IMG/VR virus record: IMGVR_UViG_3300043449_002688 | Location: 1 to 64,000 of that record | Origin: a virus | Direction: 5' to 3' (one strand) | Length of the DNA: 64,000 nucleotides | In this document: positions 40,495 to 48,993 of the stretch, piece after piece | How the letters are laid out: each line of letters begins with the position of its first letter | How positions within the stretch are numbered: the first letter of the stretch is position 1 | Program-made: the position numbers and the translations under genes | The notes under the pieces: model-generated | The model's input: only the letters and a program-made list of their open reading frames with translations | The model's database searches: none | Told to the model about the DNA's origin: nothing

Positions 40495-42221
40495 CAGTTT
40501 TAGAAATCTTAAAACAAAAAGATGAAGCACCAGAATGGTTAACAGAAGAATCATTAAAAATGCTTGAAGGCGGATACCTACAAAAAGGTGAAACTCCTAA
40601 AGATGCATACAAAAGGGTTTCTAAAGTTATATCTTCAGATCTTAATAAGCCAGAACTTGAATCTGTTTTTTTTGAAATGATTTGGAAAAATTGGCTTTGC
40701 CCTGCTTCTCCAGTGTTAGCCAATTCAGGAACAAAAAACCTACAAATTTCTTGTTTTTCTGGAACCCCATTAGACGACACATATGACATCATGAGACACA
40801 TCCAGGAAATGGTTATGTTAACAAAATACGGCGGTGGAGTTGGCAGCTCATTTTTGTCTCTTAGACCAAAAGGAAGCGCAATTTCTAGGGGCGGATATAG
40901 CGACGGAATTGTTCCTTTTTTAAAAACATTAGAGTCTGCCATAGACGGAACTAGACAAGGAGCTACTAGACGCGGTGCCGTTGCTTCATATTTACCTTTA
41001 AACCATGGTGATATTGAAGAATTTTTAGATATTCGCAAGCCTACGGGAGATTTAAACCGAAGGTGCTTAACAAAATCCTTTCATAACGCTGTTATAATTG
41101 ATAATGAAACAATGGAAAGAATTAATAACGAAAATGGGAAAGAACGTGCTCTTTGGAATAAATTGATGACCAACAGGGTTGAAACTGGTGAACCATATGT
41201 AATGTTTACAGACAATTCAAATACAAATTGTCCAAATGTTTACAGAAACCGAATTACTCAAAGTAATCTTTGCTCAGAAATTATGGCCCCTGTTACCGAA
41301 AAAGAAACCTTTGTCTGTTGTTTATCTTCTATTAACGCAGCAAAATATAATGAATGGAAAAATTGGAAATGTCAAAAAACAGGCAAAACTTTTATTGAAC
41401 TTTGTATCTATTTTTTAGATGGGGTTTTAACTGGGTTTATTAAAAGTGCCTCTCAGCTTCCAGGATTAGAAAATGCCGTAAGATTTGCTGAAAATCATAG
41501 ACTTTTAGGATTAGGCGTTTTAGGCTGGCATACTTTATTGCAAGCTGAAAATATCGCTTTTGAAAGTTTTGAAGCAATGACTTTAAATGCAAGCTTTTTC
41601 CAAAGCATGAGAAAACTTGCCGATAAAGCTAGTATAGACTTAGCTAAAGAATATGGCGAATGTAAAGAAACGGCAGGCACTGGAAGAAGAAATACAGCTA
41701 CCCTAGCTATTGCCCCTACCATGTCAAATTCTGTGCTTTCTGGCGGGGTTTCGCAAGGAATTGAGCCTATTACAGCCAATCTTTTTGTTCAAAAAGGAGC
41801 TAAAGGTAATTTTATTAAAAAGAATCCTGCTTTATTAGCTAAACTACTAGAGCTTGGAAAAGATACATCAGAAGTATGGGAACAAATTAATCAAGACAGA
41901 GGATCTGTAAAAAATTTAAAATTTTTGTCTCAAACTGAGAAAGAAGTTTTTGCTACAGCAAGAGAAATTAATCAATATGCAATTATTAGGCAGGCTGCTC
42001 AAAGACAAAAATGGATAGATCAGGCTCAAAGTATTAATTTGTTTTTTAGCCTGCCTCAGTCTAAAAATGATATAGTAAAAGCAGCCAAATACATTAATGA
42101 AGTTCATATAGAAGCTTGGAAATCTGGCATTAAAAGCCTATATTACCTTAAAACAGAAAGCCCAATTAAAGGCGAAAGCGTTTATAAAGAAGCTAGCGAA
42201 TGTAAAGCTTGTGAGGCTTAA
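40491..42221 (+). CDS. nrdA: Ribonucleotide reductase class I alpha subunit (576 aa)
   Basis: The catalytic subunit. ASPVLANSG and LQISCFSG hold the first redox cysteine, the glycine-rich KYGGGVGSSF follows, the active-site loop is QSNLCSEI (radical Cys and Glu), and LSSINAAKY supplies the partner region. The tail ends CKACEA, a Cys-x-x-Cys pair for reduction by thioredoxin or glutaredoxin. At 576 residues it is shorter than bacterial NrdA (about 760), with no ATP-cone at the N-terminus, so dATP feedback inhibition is probably absent. The ATGA overlap indicates coupling with nrdB. Confidence 0.95.
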   Translation: MTVLEILKQKDEAPEWLTEESLKMLEGGYLQKGETPKDAYKRVSKVISSDLNKPELESVFFEMIWKNWLCPASPVLANSGTKNLQISCFSGTPLDDTYDIMRHIQEMVMLTKYGGGVGSSFLSLRPKGSAISRGGYSDGIVPFLKTLESAIDGTRQGATRRGAVASYLPLNHGDIEEFLDIRKPTGDLNRRCLTKSFHNAVIIDNETMERINNENGKERALWNKLMTNRVETGEPYVMFTDNSNTNCPNVYRNRITQSNLCSEIMAPVTEKETFVCCLSSINAAKYNEWKNWKCQKTGKTFIELCIYFLDGVLTGFIKSASQLPGLENAVRFAENHRLLGLGVLGWHTLLQAENIAFESFEAMTLNASFFQSMRKLADKASIDLAKEYGECKETAGTGRRNTATLAIAPTMSNSVLSGGVSQGIEPITANLFVQKGAKGNFIKKNPALLAKLLELGKDTSEVWEQINQDRGSVKNLKFLSQTEKEVFATAREINQYAIIRQAAQRQKWIDQAQSINLFFSLPQSKNDIVKAAKYINEVHIEAWKSGIKSLYYLKTESPIKGESVYKEASECKACEA

Positions 42222-42264
42222 AAAGATATTTTACAATTTAAAATAATAATGCTAAGGTAGTATT

Positions 42265-43095
42265 ATGAATAATCTAAATAATAATTTTTTAGAAAACGAA
42301 GATTTAGAAAACGATGAAATTTACGAAGAAATCGTAGAAGAATTTCTTGAGGAAGAGCAAGAAGAAAATGAAATTCTTTCTGAAGCAGAAAAACGTATTG
42401 AGCAAGCCAATTTATATCAAGCTTTATTAAAACATGATCTTTTTGCTCCAGGTTCAGCTCGTCAAGAGATTATTGATTCAGTTAGGAAAGAATTTAAAAC
42501 TTTTATTCTTTCTAGATTAGAAACATTACTTGGCATTAAGCAAGAAAACCTAAAATTAGAAGCACCTCAAGTGCAAAATATTTTTTCAGACGAAGAAGTA
42601 TCTGCATTAAAAGCCATTGCCTCTAGGTTAGCTAAAAAAGAATCATCAGCTTCACCTTCTCCTATTATTAATCCAATTCAGAATCAACAACAGCCTGTTG
42701 TTCATCAAAAGCCTATTATTAACACCATAAACGGCAATCAAATGCCAGTTGCTGAAAAAACTACAAAAAAAATAGTAAAAAAGACTATTATTCATAAGAA
42801 AAAGGCAGATGACCACGCTACCGATTCCTTAAGATATGAACATGCTCCTGTAGCAAAAAAGACAAAAAAACGTCAAACTCAAAATATTTCTTCAGTTACA
42901 GGAGAAGATTATAGCCAAGCCGTAGTAGAAGACAATGAAGCTTTAAGACCTAGAGGAATGCCAAGCCAAGCAGAAATGGATGCCATTAATGCAAGGCAGG
43001 CGGAGATGAATTCTAGGTCAGCGTCTCCAGTTAACGGAGAAGCCGGTACAGCGGGACTTGGAGCAAAAATTGCTGCCGCTTTAATGAAATCTTAA
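42265..43095 (+). CDS. Hypothetical acidic/basic disordered protein (276 aa)
   Basis: Not recognised. The first 45 residues are strongly acidic (EIYEEIVEEFLEEEQEE), residues 50-125 are helical, about 130-225 are low-complexity and lysine-rich (EKTTKKIVKKTIIHKKK), and the end is alanine/methionine-rich. The mixed charges suggest a scaffold or nucleic-acid-binding protein. AAGG precedes the ATG after a 43-base gap from nrdA. Confidence 0.55.
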   Translation: MNNLNNNFLENEDLENDEIYEEIVEEFLEEEQEENEILSEAEKRIEQANLYQALLKHDLFAPGSARQEIIDSVRKEFKTFILSRLETLLGIKQENLKLEAPQVQNIFSDEEVSALKAIASRLAKKESSASPSPIINPIQNQQQPVVHQKPIINTINGNQMPVAEKTTKKIVKKTIIHKKKADDHATDSLRYEHAPVAKKTKKRQTQNISSVTGEDYSQAVVEDNEALRPRGMPSQAEMDAINARQAEMNSRSASPVNGEAGTAGLGAKIAAALMKS

Positions 43096-43118
43096 TTTAA
43101 ATTAAAAAAGGAGATTAT

Positions 43119-43739
43119 ATGAATACTTTAGACAAAGTTTTAACACTGGAAACAAAAGTTACAGATATGCAATCTGCATTAGGAAATTTTCAAGTACAAG
43201 CTCAACAAGTTATTCAAATTTTAAATGCTAATATGCAAAAACAAGATTTAGTAGTTAACAGGCTTATGTCTATTGAACAAAGTTTTGCTGCTATGGCAAA
43301 AACTATGAATGCTATTGTACAAGAGTTAGAAGAAACTAAAGTTTTAAATTCCTCAAGCGTTATGAAACGAATTCGAACAATGGACGAAAGTGCAGAAAAA
43401 GCGCGAGTTAGTGCAATGCTTGAGCATAAAGCTATTCAAAAGGCTGAAGTTATTACTGAAAACTCTATGCTAGTAACTTCTCAAATAATTAAAAAACAAG
43501 ATGGTCAAACAGAGGTCGTTGCCGAATATCGAGTTTTTGAGCTTTCTTCGCCAATGCATGATAAAGAAGTCGTACAAAAATTTATCGGCAAATCAGTTGG
43601 TGATGTTGTAGAAATTACAACAAGTGATGCAACCCTTTGTACTACAATACTTGAAGCATACGATCATGTTCAAATGAGTAATCAAGAGCAGTTTTTTGAT
43701 GAAAATAATACTATTGAAACCGAAACTTCAGTAGGGTAA
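43119..43739 (+). CDS. Hypothetical coiled-coil protein (206 aa)
   Basis: Not recognised. Residues 1-100 are a long predicted coiled coil (KVTDMQSALGNFQVQAQQVIQ) and 110-190 are a small mixed alpha/beta domain (KVEITTS-like strands around GKSVGDVVEITTSDA). AAAAGGAG precedes the ATG. A short hairpin (GGTAAT/ATTACC) follows the stop at 43,735-43,754 without a T-run. Located between nucleotide metabolism and replication genes. Confidence 0.55.
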   Translation: MNTLDKVLTLETKVTDMQSALGNFQVQAQQVIQILNANMQKQDLVVNRLMSIEQSFAAMAKTMNAIVQELEETKVLNSSSVMKRIRTMDESAEKARVSAMLEHKAIQKAEVITENSMLVTSQIIKKQDGQTEVVAEYRVFELSSPMHDKEVVQKFIGKSVGDVVEITTSDATLCTTILEAYDHVQMSNQEQFFDENNTIETETSVG

Positions 43740-43773
43740 TCTTAATCTATTACCTATAGTTAAGGGGTTTAAA

Positions 43774-45063
43774 ATGGCTTCAAAAAAAGAATCAAATAGT
43801 AAAGAAAAGGCGCTTGAAGGAAAATCTCTTATAAGTGCAATTGCAAAAGACATAAAATCTATTGCAAATCAAGCTGAGATTGACCCAGCTTTACTATCTT
43901 TGCCCAAATATTATGAATTTGGTGGAGGATTTAAAGAATGGCAAATGAGAAAAGTTGGCGGATATAATGCTATTAAGAAAACTTTTTTTGAAAAAGATTT
44001 AGAAAAAGATCGTGCAGCAATTGGAGAACTGAAAGATTTAAGGAAAAGATATCTTCAAGTAGAAAAAAGCCTTGAAGAAAGAGAACTTTTTCTTGAAAAA
44101 CTTAAAGAATCCGTACTTAATATTGCCCCTGTTAAACTTAAGCCGTTTCAATATGGATTAAAAAAGAAAAAGAAAACAAGCAGAGTAGTTAATGCCTTAC
44201 TTTCTGATCTTCATTTTGGCTCAGATCTTGATGAAAGGGAAACTGGGCATAAATGGGGCAAGGTAGAAGAATCAAGATGTTTTGCTAAAGTAGTAAAAAA
44301 CATTTGTAATTACAAAATGCAATATCGCCCAGAAACAAAACTAATAGTATCTATTCTTGGTGATATAATCGAAAACTCTTTACATGGAGTGTCTAGCTCA
44401 GCTCCACTTCATGAACAAGCTTGCAGAGCTATTCATTTGCTATCTCAAGGAATCGCTAGATTTTCAGAAGCATATCCAGAAGTAGAAGTTTATTTTGCTG
44501 TTGGCAATCATGGAAGAGATGTAGGTATCCATCATGGAAGAGCAACTTCTCAAAAATGGAATGCAATTGAATCAACAATTTATTATGCTGTTAAAACTGC
44601 TTGCCGACACCTTACAAACGTAAAATTTACTCAACCATTAACTCCTTGGGTTGTATATGAAGCTTGCGGACATAAGGTATATAATACCCACGGCGATACA
44701 AATTTTAATATTGGCAATCCAGGAAGTTCTGTAAACATTAAAGCAATTGAAGGTGCTGTTAATCGCTTAAATTCATCATTGAAAGATGACGAAAAGTATG
44801 CCGTAGTAGGAATAGGCCACGTCCATCTTTCTTTAAGCACACAGCTTCCAAATGGAACTTTTGTTATCATGAACGGAGCGCTAGTCCCGCCTAATTCTTA
44901 TGCACAAACATTTGGCATCATGAAATCTCCACAAAATCAAGTTATGTGGGAAACTACAGAAGAATTTGCAGTAGGAGATCAAAGGTTCGTTAACGCTAAT
45001 GGAGCAGAAAAAGATGCTACTTTAGATGAGTTTATTCGACCTTTTGAAACAATCGAAAAATAA
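43774..45063 (+). CDS. Metallophosphoesterase-like protein (429 aa)
   Basis: The C-terminal 290 residues carry calcineurin-type motifs in order: LLSDLHFGSD (Asp-x-His), ILGDIIEN (Gly-Asp), VGNHGRD (Gly-Asn-His, with Gly where many have Asp/Glu), NTHGDTN and GIGHVHLS. The N-terminal 140 residues are charged and helical, with a possible coiled coil, and may bind a partner or DNA. It is distinct from the Mre11-like gene at 28,207. The substrate could be nucleic acid or a nucleotide; a role in replication or repair is inferred from its neighbours. AAGGGG gives a firm start. Confidence 0.8.
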   Translation: MASKKESNSKEKALEGKSLISAIAKDIKSIANQAEIDPALLSLPKYYEFGGGFKEWQMRKVGGYNAIKKTFFEKDLEKDRAAIGELKDLRKRYLQVEKSLEERELFLEKLKESVLNIAPVKLKPFQYGLKKKKKTSRVVNALLSDLHFGSDLDERETGHKWGKVEESRCFAKVVKNICNYKMQYRPETKLIVSILGDIIENSLHGVSSSAPLHEQACRAIHLLSQGIARFSEAYPEVEVYFAVGNHGRDVGIHHGRATSQKWNAIESTIYYAVKTACRHLTNVKFTQPLTPWVVYEACGHKVYNTHGDTNFNIGNPGSSVNIKAIEGAVNRLNSSLKDDEKYAVVGIGHVHLSLSTQLPNGTFVIMNGALVPPNSYAQTFGIMKSPQNQVMWETTEEFAVGDQRFVNANGAEKDATLDEFIRPFETIEK

Positions 45064-45074
45064 CCGAGGTTTTA

Positions 45075-45404
45075 GTGGCAAAATCTAACGGCGATAGAGC
45101 AGACGGATCAGACAAGCTTAGAGTTGCAAAAAAAAGAATTGAATCTTTAAAAAGAGAAGTAGACAAGTTAAGAAAAGAATTAAATAAAGCTAGACAATTT
45201 GTTGAAGAAGCTAAAAATGTTTTAGAAGAAAAACAAATAGAATACGACGAAACGCCCAGAAAGAAAAAAAAGGAGATCTATGGCTGCGACAATTGCGGCA
45301 AAGGTGAATATGAAACCTTTAGTCTTACAGTTGCCGGAGTCGTAAAATTTTATCATACTTGCAGTTTATGCGGAAGTAGAAAAGTTGAGATTAAGAAAGA
45401 ATGA
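45075..45404 (+). CDS. Coiled-coil plus zinc-ribbon protein, GTG start (109 aa)
   Basis: Residues 15-60 are a coiled coil (KKRIESLKREVDKLRKELNK) and residues about 68-105 carry CDNCGKGEYE and TCSLCGSRK, a four-cysteine zinc ribbon. The GTG at 45,075 has GAGG upstream. It overlaps the next gene as ATGA. Such proteins often bind nucleic acid or polymerase subunits; no specific assignment is possible. Confidence 0.6.
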   Translation: MAKSNGDRADGSDKLRVAKKRIESLKREVDKLRKELNKARQFVEEAKNVLEEKQIEYDETPRKKKKEIYGCDNCGKGEYETFSLTVAGVVKFYHTCSLCGSRKVEIKKE

Positions 45405-45781
45405 AACTATGGTTTGCTTCAAATGAAAACATACATACAATTGAAGTTGTCTTTCAAATAGAAACAACAAAGGCAGATTTACAGCATGTTCAATATGAAG
45501 CAAATAAAGCTGTTGAAAAACAAAAATCTATTACTGCTGCAATTCAAGTTTTAAAAAGAAATTTAAAATTTTTAAAAACCGAAGCAGAAATAGTAAGTAT
45601 TAATCAGTATAAAAAAACCATATATCAACTTTCTGGCCTTTATCAAGAACAACTTAGTATTTTGTATGATATCTCGGAATATAAAAAAGAAATTAATTTT
45701 TTGTTAGAAAAAATTCAAATGCTAGAATTTAAAAAAGAACAGGTTAAATTCAGGCTTTTGGAGTTTAAAAAAAATGAATAA
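45401..45781 (+). CDS. Hypothetical coiled-coil protein (126 aa)
   Basis: Not recognised. After a beta-like N-terminus (MKLWFASNENIHTIEVVF) nearly the whole protein is helical and charged, with heptad-like spacing in residues 30-120. The start overlaps the previous stop as ATGA and its stop overlaps the next gene by 8 bases. It may be an oligomeric partner of the neighbouring zinc-ribbon protein. Confidence 0.55.
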   Translation: MKLWFASNENIHTIEVVFQIETTKADLQHVQYEANKAVEKQKSITAAIQVLKRNLKFLKTEAEIVSINQYKKTIYQLSGLYQEQLSILYDISEYKKEINFLLEKIQMLEFKKEQVKFRLLEFKKNE

Positions 45782-46001
45782 AATTGAACTTATTGAAAAA
45801 ATCAAAAATGATGACGATTTTATTAATTTGTTAAAATATAACAACAGTTTAAAAAACCTATTATCTGAACATCCCACAGGAGTATCTGATTCAGTTATAT
45901 GCAAAGCGCTTTGTATATCTCAAGCCGAGCTTGACGAAGCCCTTAGATCTGCTATAATGAAATTCAAAGAAAGTGTTGGGATTACCGATGACGAAATTTA
46001 A
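45774..46001 (+). CDS. Small helical protein, possible HTH (75 aa)
   Basis: Residues 35-60 read HPTGVSDSVICKALCISQAELDE, which resembles a helix-turn-helix used by small DNA-binding proteins. The rest is acidic and helical. Its ATG is 10 bases after GGAG and its 3' end overlaps the dnaE start by 14 bases, suggesting coupling with the polymerase. A regulatory function is possible but not shown. Confidence 0.5.
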   Translation: MNKIELIEKIKNDDDFINLLKYNNSLKNLLSEHPTGVSDSVICKALCISQAELDEALRSAIMKFKESVGITDDEI

Positions 46002-48090
46002 ACAGCTAATCAATCCTCATTCTCATTCAGATTACAGTTTAGACGGTGCAGCAACAGTTTCTCAAATAGTTGAAAGAAATAAACAACTTGGCGCTTCATA
46101 TGTAACCTTAACAGAACATGGAAACATGAATTCTGCTATGGAGTTATATAAGACAGCAAAGCAAAAAGGCATTACCCCCATTCTTGGGATGGAAGCTTAT
46201 CTAATCAACCCTTGGCACAATGAATATGTAGAAATTTATCGAAAAGCTATTTCTTCTGGAGTATTGCAAATAAGAGAAAAAAACCCAGAAGCTATTGAAA
46301 ATGCCATTCAAAAAAAGGCAATGAATCATTATTTACATATTACTGTCCATTTTAAGGACGCTTGGGCTTATCAATATTTTTGTAAAATTTCCCCAAAAAT
46401 GTGGTCTCGTTCTATTAAAAAATACAGCGAAGAAAAACCATTGATTACAATGGAAGAATTAGAAGCCGCCGCAGGCCATATTACTATTGGCTCTAGCTGT
46501 ATGAAGGGTCCAGTTCAATACTTTATGTTGCCATCAAAAGATGGACTGATCCCTCCTCAGCCAGAAAAATCAAAATACATGTATGAATGGCTGAAAAGAA
46601 TTGCAGGAAAAGAAAGTTTTTTCGTAGAAGTTTTTCCTCATCAAGTTACACATGAATGGCAAAAACCAGAAAAAGATTATTCTGGTCGAATCATTAAAGA
46701 AGGCTATTTTAAAGCCCACGAATGCACCTGTCATGCTCCAAACGGAGATTACCAAAAACCTCTTAATGAGTGGGTTATACATTTAGCAGAATCAAACAAG
46801 GATAAGGCCATTATTTCTTTAGATTCTCATTATGCGACAAAAAATCAAAAAGTTATCCAAGATGCAAGGCTTGGAAATGGCGATGAAAATTGGAGATTTT
46901 ATAATTATTATCACATAATGTCCACAGAAGAAGCCGCTGAAGTTTTAAGAAAAACGCTTGGCATTAATGATAGAAAAATTGAAGAATGGGTTGAAAACTC
47001 ATATGATTGGGCTTCAAATTTTGATTCTTTTAAGCTAGAAACTTCTGAAACACGATGGATTTTAGCTGGAGATTCAGACCGATTTATGAATAGGTTAAAA
47101 TCAACTATTGATAAATGGGGAAGGATGGATTGGTCAAATCAAGAAATGGTTGACCGACTTAAACATGAAATTCAAGTTTTAGCTCATAATAAAAAGCTTA
47201 ACCTTTTGGCTTACTTTGAAACGATAGAAGATGTTGCTAATTTTTGCAGAGAAAATGGCGTATTAATGAACGTTCGAGGCTCTGCAGGCGGGTCACTATT
47301 GCTTTATTTAATTGGGGTTAGCGGCATTAACCCAATGAAACATGACCTTTCTTTTGGACGATTTTTGACTGAAGGAAGAATTGAAGCAAATACTCTTCCT
47401 GATGTTGATATGGACGTTTCAGATCAAGAAAAAGTTATTGAATACTTAAAAAGTAAGTATGGAGATGGCATTTGCAGGCTCTCAACTGATTTATTGCTTC
47501 GAATTAAATCTTCAATTAAAGATGCAGAAAGATCTATATTAGGTAAGGTCAGAAAAGAAACTGAAGATCTTTGTAAAAAACTGCCCTCTACTCCACAAGG
47601 AACCGAAGATATTGCATTTATTTTTGGGTTTAATGACAAAAATACTGGCGAACATATTCCTGGCATTTTTGATAAAAATTTTGCATTACAAAAATATGCA
47701 GAGGATAATGCTGAGATTTGGAATGTAGTAAAAGAAATGCTTGGAATCCAACGCAATAAAAGTTCGCATGCTTGTTACGTTGGCGAAACCCTAATCTTAA
47801 TTTACGAAGACAACCAAGTAAAAGAAAAAAGGATAGATGCATGCGACGGAAAAACAGTATTTACAGGCCAAGGCTCGATAGCCAAAGCAAAATTAATAAA
47901 CCAGGGGAAGAAAAAAGTAAAAAAATACACACTAGAGAACGGAAAAACTTTAGTTGTAACTCCAGATCATTTGATGTTAACGAAAAAAGGCTGGATGACA
48001 ATAGAGCAAGTTTTTCAAGAGGGAGAGGGCCTAATATCACTATCGAAGACTGTAGACGGGCTGCTGAAGAAAGAAAAGGAAAGTGTTTAA
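45988..48090 (+). CDS. dnaE: DNA polymerase III alpha (DnaE), N-terminal part fused to a split-intein N half (700 aa)
   Basis: The N-terminal 595 residues are family C polymerase. The PHP domain starts at once (NPHSHSDYSLDG, residues 9-20; then TEHGNMN and GMEAYL). The polymerase core begins near residue 415 with RGSAGGS, and PDVDMDVSD carries two catalytic aspartates. At residue 596 the sequence SSHA is interrupted by Cys and an intein N half, so this ORF alone is not a functional polymerase. The C-terminal part is encoded at 48,886-50,841 behind a matching intein C half. The start at 45,988 has TTGGGA 7-8 bases upstream; a GTG five codons earlier is rejected. The PHP metal ligands look intact, so PHP-type proofreading is possible. 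Confidence 0.92.
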   Translation: MTKFKQLINPHSHSDYSLDGAATVSQIVERNKQLGASYVTLTEHGNMNSAMELYKTAKQKGITPILGMEAYLINPWHNEYVEIYRKAISSGVLQIREKNPEAIENAIQKKAMNHYLHITVHFKDAWAYQYFCKISPKMWSRSIKKYSEEKPLITMEELEAAAGHITIGSSCMKGPVQYFMLPSKDGLIPPQPEKSKYMYEWLKRIAGKESFFVEVFPHQVTHEWQKPEKDYSGRIIKEGYFKAHECTCHAPNGDYQKPLNEWVIHLAESNKDKAIISLDSHYATKNQKVIQDARLGNGDENWRFYNYYHIMSTEEAAEVLRKTLGINDRKIEEWVENSYDWASNFDSFKLETSETRWILAGDSDRFMNRLKSTIDKWGRMDWSNQEMVDRLKHEIQVLAHNKKLNLLAYFETIEDVANFCRENGVLMNVRGSAGGSLLLYLIGVSGINPMKHDLSFGRFLTEGRIEANTLPDVDMDVSDQEKVIEYLKSKYGDGICRLSTDLLLRIKSSIKDAERSILGKVRKETEDLCKKLPSTPQGTEDIAFIFGFNDKNTGEHIPGIFDKNFALQKYAEDNAEIWNVVKEMLGIQRNKSSHACYVGETLILIYEDNQVKEKRIDACDGKTVFTGQGSIAKAKLINQGKKKVKKYTLENGKTLVVTPDHLMLTKKGWMTIEQVFQEGEGLISLSKTVDGLLKKEKESV
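47773..48087 (+). mobile_element. Split intein N-terminal half (IntN, 105 aa)
   Basis: It starts with Cys1 (CYVGETLILI, block A), and has TPDHLMLT as block B (Thr-x-x-His). It follows the extein sequence NKSSHA. It ends at the ORF stop with no HEN domain in the same frame. Complementary block F and G sequences are on the IntC ORF 800 bases downstream. The last 18 or so residues overlap the endonuclease coding region. Confidence 0.9.
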
Positions 48091-48920
48091 GCGAGGAATA
48101 TAAAGGATTAAAATACCCACTTAAATGGCAATGTGATCATGGGCATTTATGGATATCAAATTTTCATAATATAAAATATTCAAAAACTTGGTGTCCATCT
48201 TGTTTTAAAAATAAAACTCGCCATAGGTTAACTTTTAGTTTTGAAAAAGTTAAAACAATTTGTTTATCAAAAGGATTTGAAATCATTTCTAAGGAATATA
48301 AAAATAGCTTAGAACAAATTGAAGTCAAACATATACCTTGCCAAACATCTTTTAAAACTACCTTTCATAATATTACGCATAAAAAAGTTTGTCCAGAATG
48401 CTCTTTAAGAAAAAGAGCCGATATAATAGAAGCTGAAAATTTAGTTAAAGTAAAAGAAGGAAAAATAATAGGTTTTGCTAAAAAATCTAAAAATAATTCA
48501 ACATGGGAATGCGCTAAAGGCCATCAATGGAGAACCACTTGGAGTAATATTAAAAAAGGTTCTTGGTGTCCTTTTTGTGCAGGTAAAAAAAGTATTTCTT
48601 CAATACATAAACAAGCTGTTGCTAAATTATATCAACATAAAAGATGGGATGCTGAAAAAGGATATCAGACTACAATCGAATTAGAAGATATCGTAAATGC
48701 ATTAAAGTCTAAATGTGTTTATTGTGACAATAATGCTACCAATGTAGATCGTAAAAACTCAAATTTAGGGCATTTAAAAGAAAATTGTGTTCCATGTTGT
48801 GGAAGATGTAATAGAGTCAAAAATAATTGTATTTCTTATGAAACCATGCTAAAAATAGGCAAGATATTAAAAGAAGAGGAACAAAATGAAGATAATAAAA
48901 GCGGAGGAGCTGGGTTATGA
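47841..48920 (+). CDS. Free-standing homing endonuclease between the split dnaE halves (359 aa)
   Basis: This frame lies in the -1 frame relative to dnaE and the intein halves. The protein (from ATG 47,841) has three zinc-finger-like repeats of the type CxxGHxWxxxxxNIkxxxxWCPxC at about residues 98-121, 167-187 and 224-246. These are followed by an HNH-like domain at 292-327 (CVYCDNN, VDRKNS, NCVPCCGRCNRVKNN). Such repeats are typical of phage homing endonucleases. AAAGGA lies 7 bases before the ATG, so the first 83 residues overlap the IntN gene and have no clear domain. Recognised similarity begins near 48,036. The gene would spread the fractured dnaE allele by cutting intein-less copies. 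Its end overlaps the IntC ORF by 35 bases. Confidence 0.8.
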   Translation: MRRKNSIYRPRLDSQSKINKPGEEKSKKIHTRERKNFSCNSRSFDVNEKRLDDNRASFSRGRGPNITIEDCRRAAEERKGKCLSEEYKGLKYPLKWQCDHGHLWISNFHNIKYSKTWCPSCFKNKTRHRLTFSFEKVKTICLSKGFEIISKEYKNSLEQIEVKHIPCQTSFKTTFHNITHKKVCPECSLRKRADIIEAENLVKVKEGKIIGFAKKSKNNSTWECAKGHQWRTTWSNIKKGSWCPFCAGKKSISSIHKQAVAKLYQHKRWDAEKGYQTTIELEDIVNALKSKCVYCDNNATNVDRKNSNLGHLKENCVPCCGRCNRVKNNCISYETMLKIGKILKEEEQNEDNKSGGAGL

Positions 48921-48993
48921 GCAAGTTTATGACTTATCAGTTTTTCACGAAGATCACAGTTTTGTTCTTGAAACTGGCAATGTAACGCACAAT
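48886..48993 (+). mobile_element. Split intein C-terminal half (IntC, 36 aa)
   Basis: Thirty-six residues beginning MKIIKAEELGYEQVYDL. Block F is VYDLSVFHEDHSFVLE and block G is GNVTHN, followed by Cys+1 of CGFIICDKPV. Length, sequence and penultimate His plus terminal Asn match known split inteins of DnaE (for example cyanobacterial IntC of about 36 residues). Confidence 0.92.

Noticed and set aside
43735-43754. GGTAAT/ATTACC hairpin as a terminator
   Set aside because: Six AT-rich base pairs with no T-run, in the middle of an apparent operon.
47919-47926. A AAA AAA T heptamer as a programmed -1 frameshift from the intein into the endonuclease
   Set aside because: Slippage here would remove intein block B, no strong downstream stimulator is obvious, and the endonuclease has its own start. 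Kept only as a note in the dual-coding finding.
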